Below are positions 38,239 through 39,324 of a stretch of 39,324 nt of DNA, one piece after another. The stretch's first letter is position 1; every line of letters begins with the position of its first letter. The notes beneath the pieces are model-generated. The model was not told the DNA's origin. It searched no databases and saw only the letters and a list, made by a program, of their open reading frames with translations. Made by a program: the position numbers and the translations under genes. Source of the stretch: Armatimonadetes bacterium UBA5352 (GTDB lineage: Bacteria; Armatimonadota; Zipacnadia; Zipacnadales; UBA5352); contig DHPY01000054.1 of the NCBI GenBank assembly GCA_002411015.1, positions 1-39,324 of the forward strand. Reading direction: 5' to 3'.

Positions 38239-39244
38239 ACGCGGCAGGACACCGAGACAGGTTGACGCGCAGGCGGTGCTGGGGCACGCGCTGCAGGCGC
38301 TTGAGATCGAGCGGCGGGCGATCGAGTGCGTGGCCGCGCGGCTGGACGAGCGCCTCGTGCAGGCGGTGGAGATGCTGCTGGCGATGAGCGGGCGGCTGAT
38401 CGTCTGCGGGATCGGGAAGTCCGGAGCGATTGGGCGGAAACTCGCAGCGACCTTCGCGAGCACCGGCACGCCGGCCTACTTCATGCACGCCGCGGAGGCG
38501 GTGCACGGGGACCTCGGCATGATCGACTCCGAGGACCTCGTGATCCTCATCACCAACAGCGGGGAGACCGATGAGATCGTGCGCATCGTGCCGCTCATCA
38601 AGCGGCGCGGCGCGGGCACCATCGCGATCTGCGGCAACGAGGGCTCGACCGTCGGGCAGGCCGCCGACGTCGTGCTGAACGCGGCGGTCGAGCGGGAGGC
38701 CTGCCCGCTGAACCTCGCGCCAACCTCCTCGGCGATCGCTGAGCTTGCGCTGGGGGATGCGCTGGCGATGGCGCTGATGGCGGCGCGCGGCTTCAGCGTG
38801 GAGGACTTCGGCGCGACGCATCCGGGAGGGCAGCTTGGCAAGCGCGTGCTGCTGAAGGTCGAGGACGTGATGCATAGCGGCGATCAGAACCCGACCGTGA
38901 GGCTGGGGGCGACGGTGGAGGAGGCGCTGCTGGCGATGACCACCGCGGCGGTGCGCGGGGCGGTCACGATCGTCGATGACCAGGGCATGCTGCGCGGGCT
39001 GTTCACCGACGGCGACTTCCGGCGCGTGGTCCAGATGGAGAGCGACCGCAACGCGCTGATGGCGCGGCCGATCGCGGAGGTCATGACGAAGACCCCGACG
39101 ACCGTGCCGATGGGGACGCTGGCCTACGAGGCGCTAAACGTGATGGACGCGCGAGAGTTCGACAACCTCCCGGTGGTGGACGAGGACGGCCGCGCGGTCG
39201 GCATCCTCGATATACAGGATCTGATGAAGGCCGGGTTGGTATAG
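38225..39244 (+). CDS. kdsD: Arabinose-5-phosphate isomerase (KpsF/GutQ family)
   Basis: A 339-residue enzyme converting ribulose-5-phosphate to arabinose-5-phosphate, the first step to Kdo. An SIS domain (about 45-190: IVCGIGKSGAIGRKLAATFASTGTPAYFMHAAEAVHGDLGMI, TNSGETDEI, PTSSAIAELALGDALAMALM) with the family segment GFSVEDFGATHPGGQLGKR is followed by two CBS domains (about 210-270 and 275-339). ATG 38225 lies inside the end of kdsA with GAGGTTGGG upstream. Together kdsB-kdsA-kdsD supply CMP-Kdo except for the KdsC phosphatase, which could follow. Confidence 0.96.
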   Translation: MSEAERGRTPRQVDAQAVLGHALQALEIERRAIECVAARLDERLVQAVEMLLAMSGRLIVCGIGKSGAIGRKLAATFASTGTPAYFMHAAEAVHGDLGMIDSEDLVILITNSGETDEIVRIVPLIKRRGAGTIAICGNEGSTVGQAADVVLNAAVEREACPLNLAPTSSAIAELALGDALAMALMAARGFSVEDFGATHPGGQLGKRVLLKVEDVMHSGDQNPTVRLGATVEEALLAMTTAAVRGAVTIVDDQGMLRGLFTDGDFRRVVQMESDRNALMARPIAEVMTKTPTTVPMGTLAYEALNVMDAREFDNLPVVDEDGRAVGILDIQDLMKAGLV

Positions 39245-39273
39245 CGGCGGGGGATAGGTCATCGGGAACGGCG

Positions 39274-39324
39274 ATGGCGGCAAAGGACGATCCGTCGCTG
39301 GCGAGGAGGGGCGAGCTTCCCTGC
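39274..39324 (+). CDS. First codons of a gene cut by the right edge
   Basis: ATG 39274 opens a frame of 17 codons (MAAKDDPSLARRGELPC) to the end of the window, 29 bases after kdsD, with GGGA about 7 bases upstream. By position a kdsC or LPS-export gene would be expected, but the visible residues do not show either. Confidence 0.35.
   Translation, partial: MAAKDDPSLARRGELPC

Noticed and set aside
1..39324. CRISPR arrays, rRNA, tRNA genes, integrases or insertion sequences
   Set aside because: None seen: repeats are dispersed and short, no regular spacer array, no cloverleaf or transposase recognised by eye. A dedicated covariance search was not possible.

Overview
The window is a GC-rich, gene-dense stretch of bacterial chromosome. 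Its enzymes for Kdo synthesis (kdsD, kdsA, kdsB) point to a diderm that makes lipopolysaccharide. The trpS / site-2 protease / scpA-scpB / carboxypeptidase / rluB order, the copper-amine-oxidase-like stalk protein and the many sugar-isomerase, UroD-like and FAD-oxidoreductase genes fit an environmental lineage such as Armatimonadota or another little-cultured diderm phylum. This placement is inference. I see no rRNA, tRNA, CRISPR array, phage or insertion sequence.

Layout. (1) 1-3940: a partial gene, a C45-family peptidase, an acyl-CoA synthetase and two damaged zones. One of these, 1458-1733, contains two transposed scraps of the neighbouring acyl-CoA synthetase gene inside a minus-strand frame. 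(2) 3941-16233, all minus strand: a very compact housekeeping cluster. In transcription order it holds a stalk/Ig-like exported protein, lysA, a tRNA nucleotidyltransferase without an HD domain, a site-2 protease, trpS, an RmlA-type nucleotidyltransferase, scpA, scpB, a D-Ala-D-Ala carboxypeptidase, rluB and a second, HD-containing tRNA nucleotidyltransferase. Many junctions are ATGA/GTGA overlaps. (3) 16656-20866, plus strand: gatB, two successive HEPN/minimal-nucleotidyltransferase pairs and an FAD oxidoreductase coupled to the last of them. (4) 21054-29259: accessory genes. These include two tandem paralogues with a membrane-TPR-zinc ribbon-membrane layout, a UroD-like protein, a lipoprotein, a DUF1232 protein, a GNAT acetyltransferase, a membrane-anchored TPR-like protein and two divergent TIM-barrel sugar isomerase/epimerase genes. 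(5) 29683-39324, plus strand: an unrecognised conserved-looking protein, an AmrS-type radical SAM enzyme, an ABC1/UbiB-like kinase, maf, mreB-mreC-mreD, then kdsB-kdsA-kdsD and the first codons of another gene. The last part joins cell shape and outer-membrane sugar synthesis.

The most notable points are: the rearranged acyl-CoA synthetase fragments; a probable division of CCA addition between two tRNA nucleotidyltransferases; a TrpRS with the exact cysteine spacing of the [4Fe-4S] type; the doubled HEPN/MNT module in which one nucleotidyltransferase has lost a catalytic Asp; the paralogous membrane zinc-ribbon proteins; and a family of short intergenic hairpins whose arms covary, often preceded by a repeated decamer. 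Two good sigma-70-like promoters are visible (upstream of gatB and of the 29683 operon).
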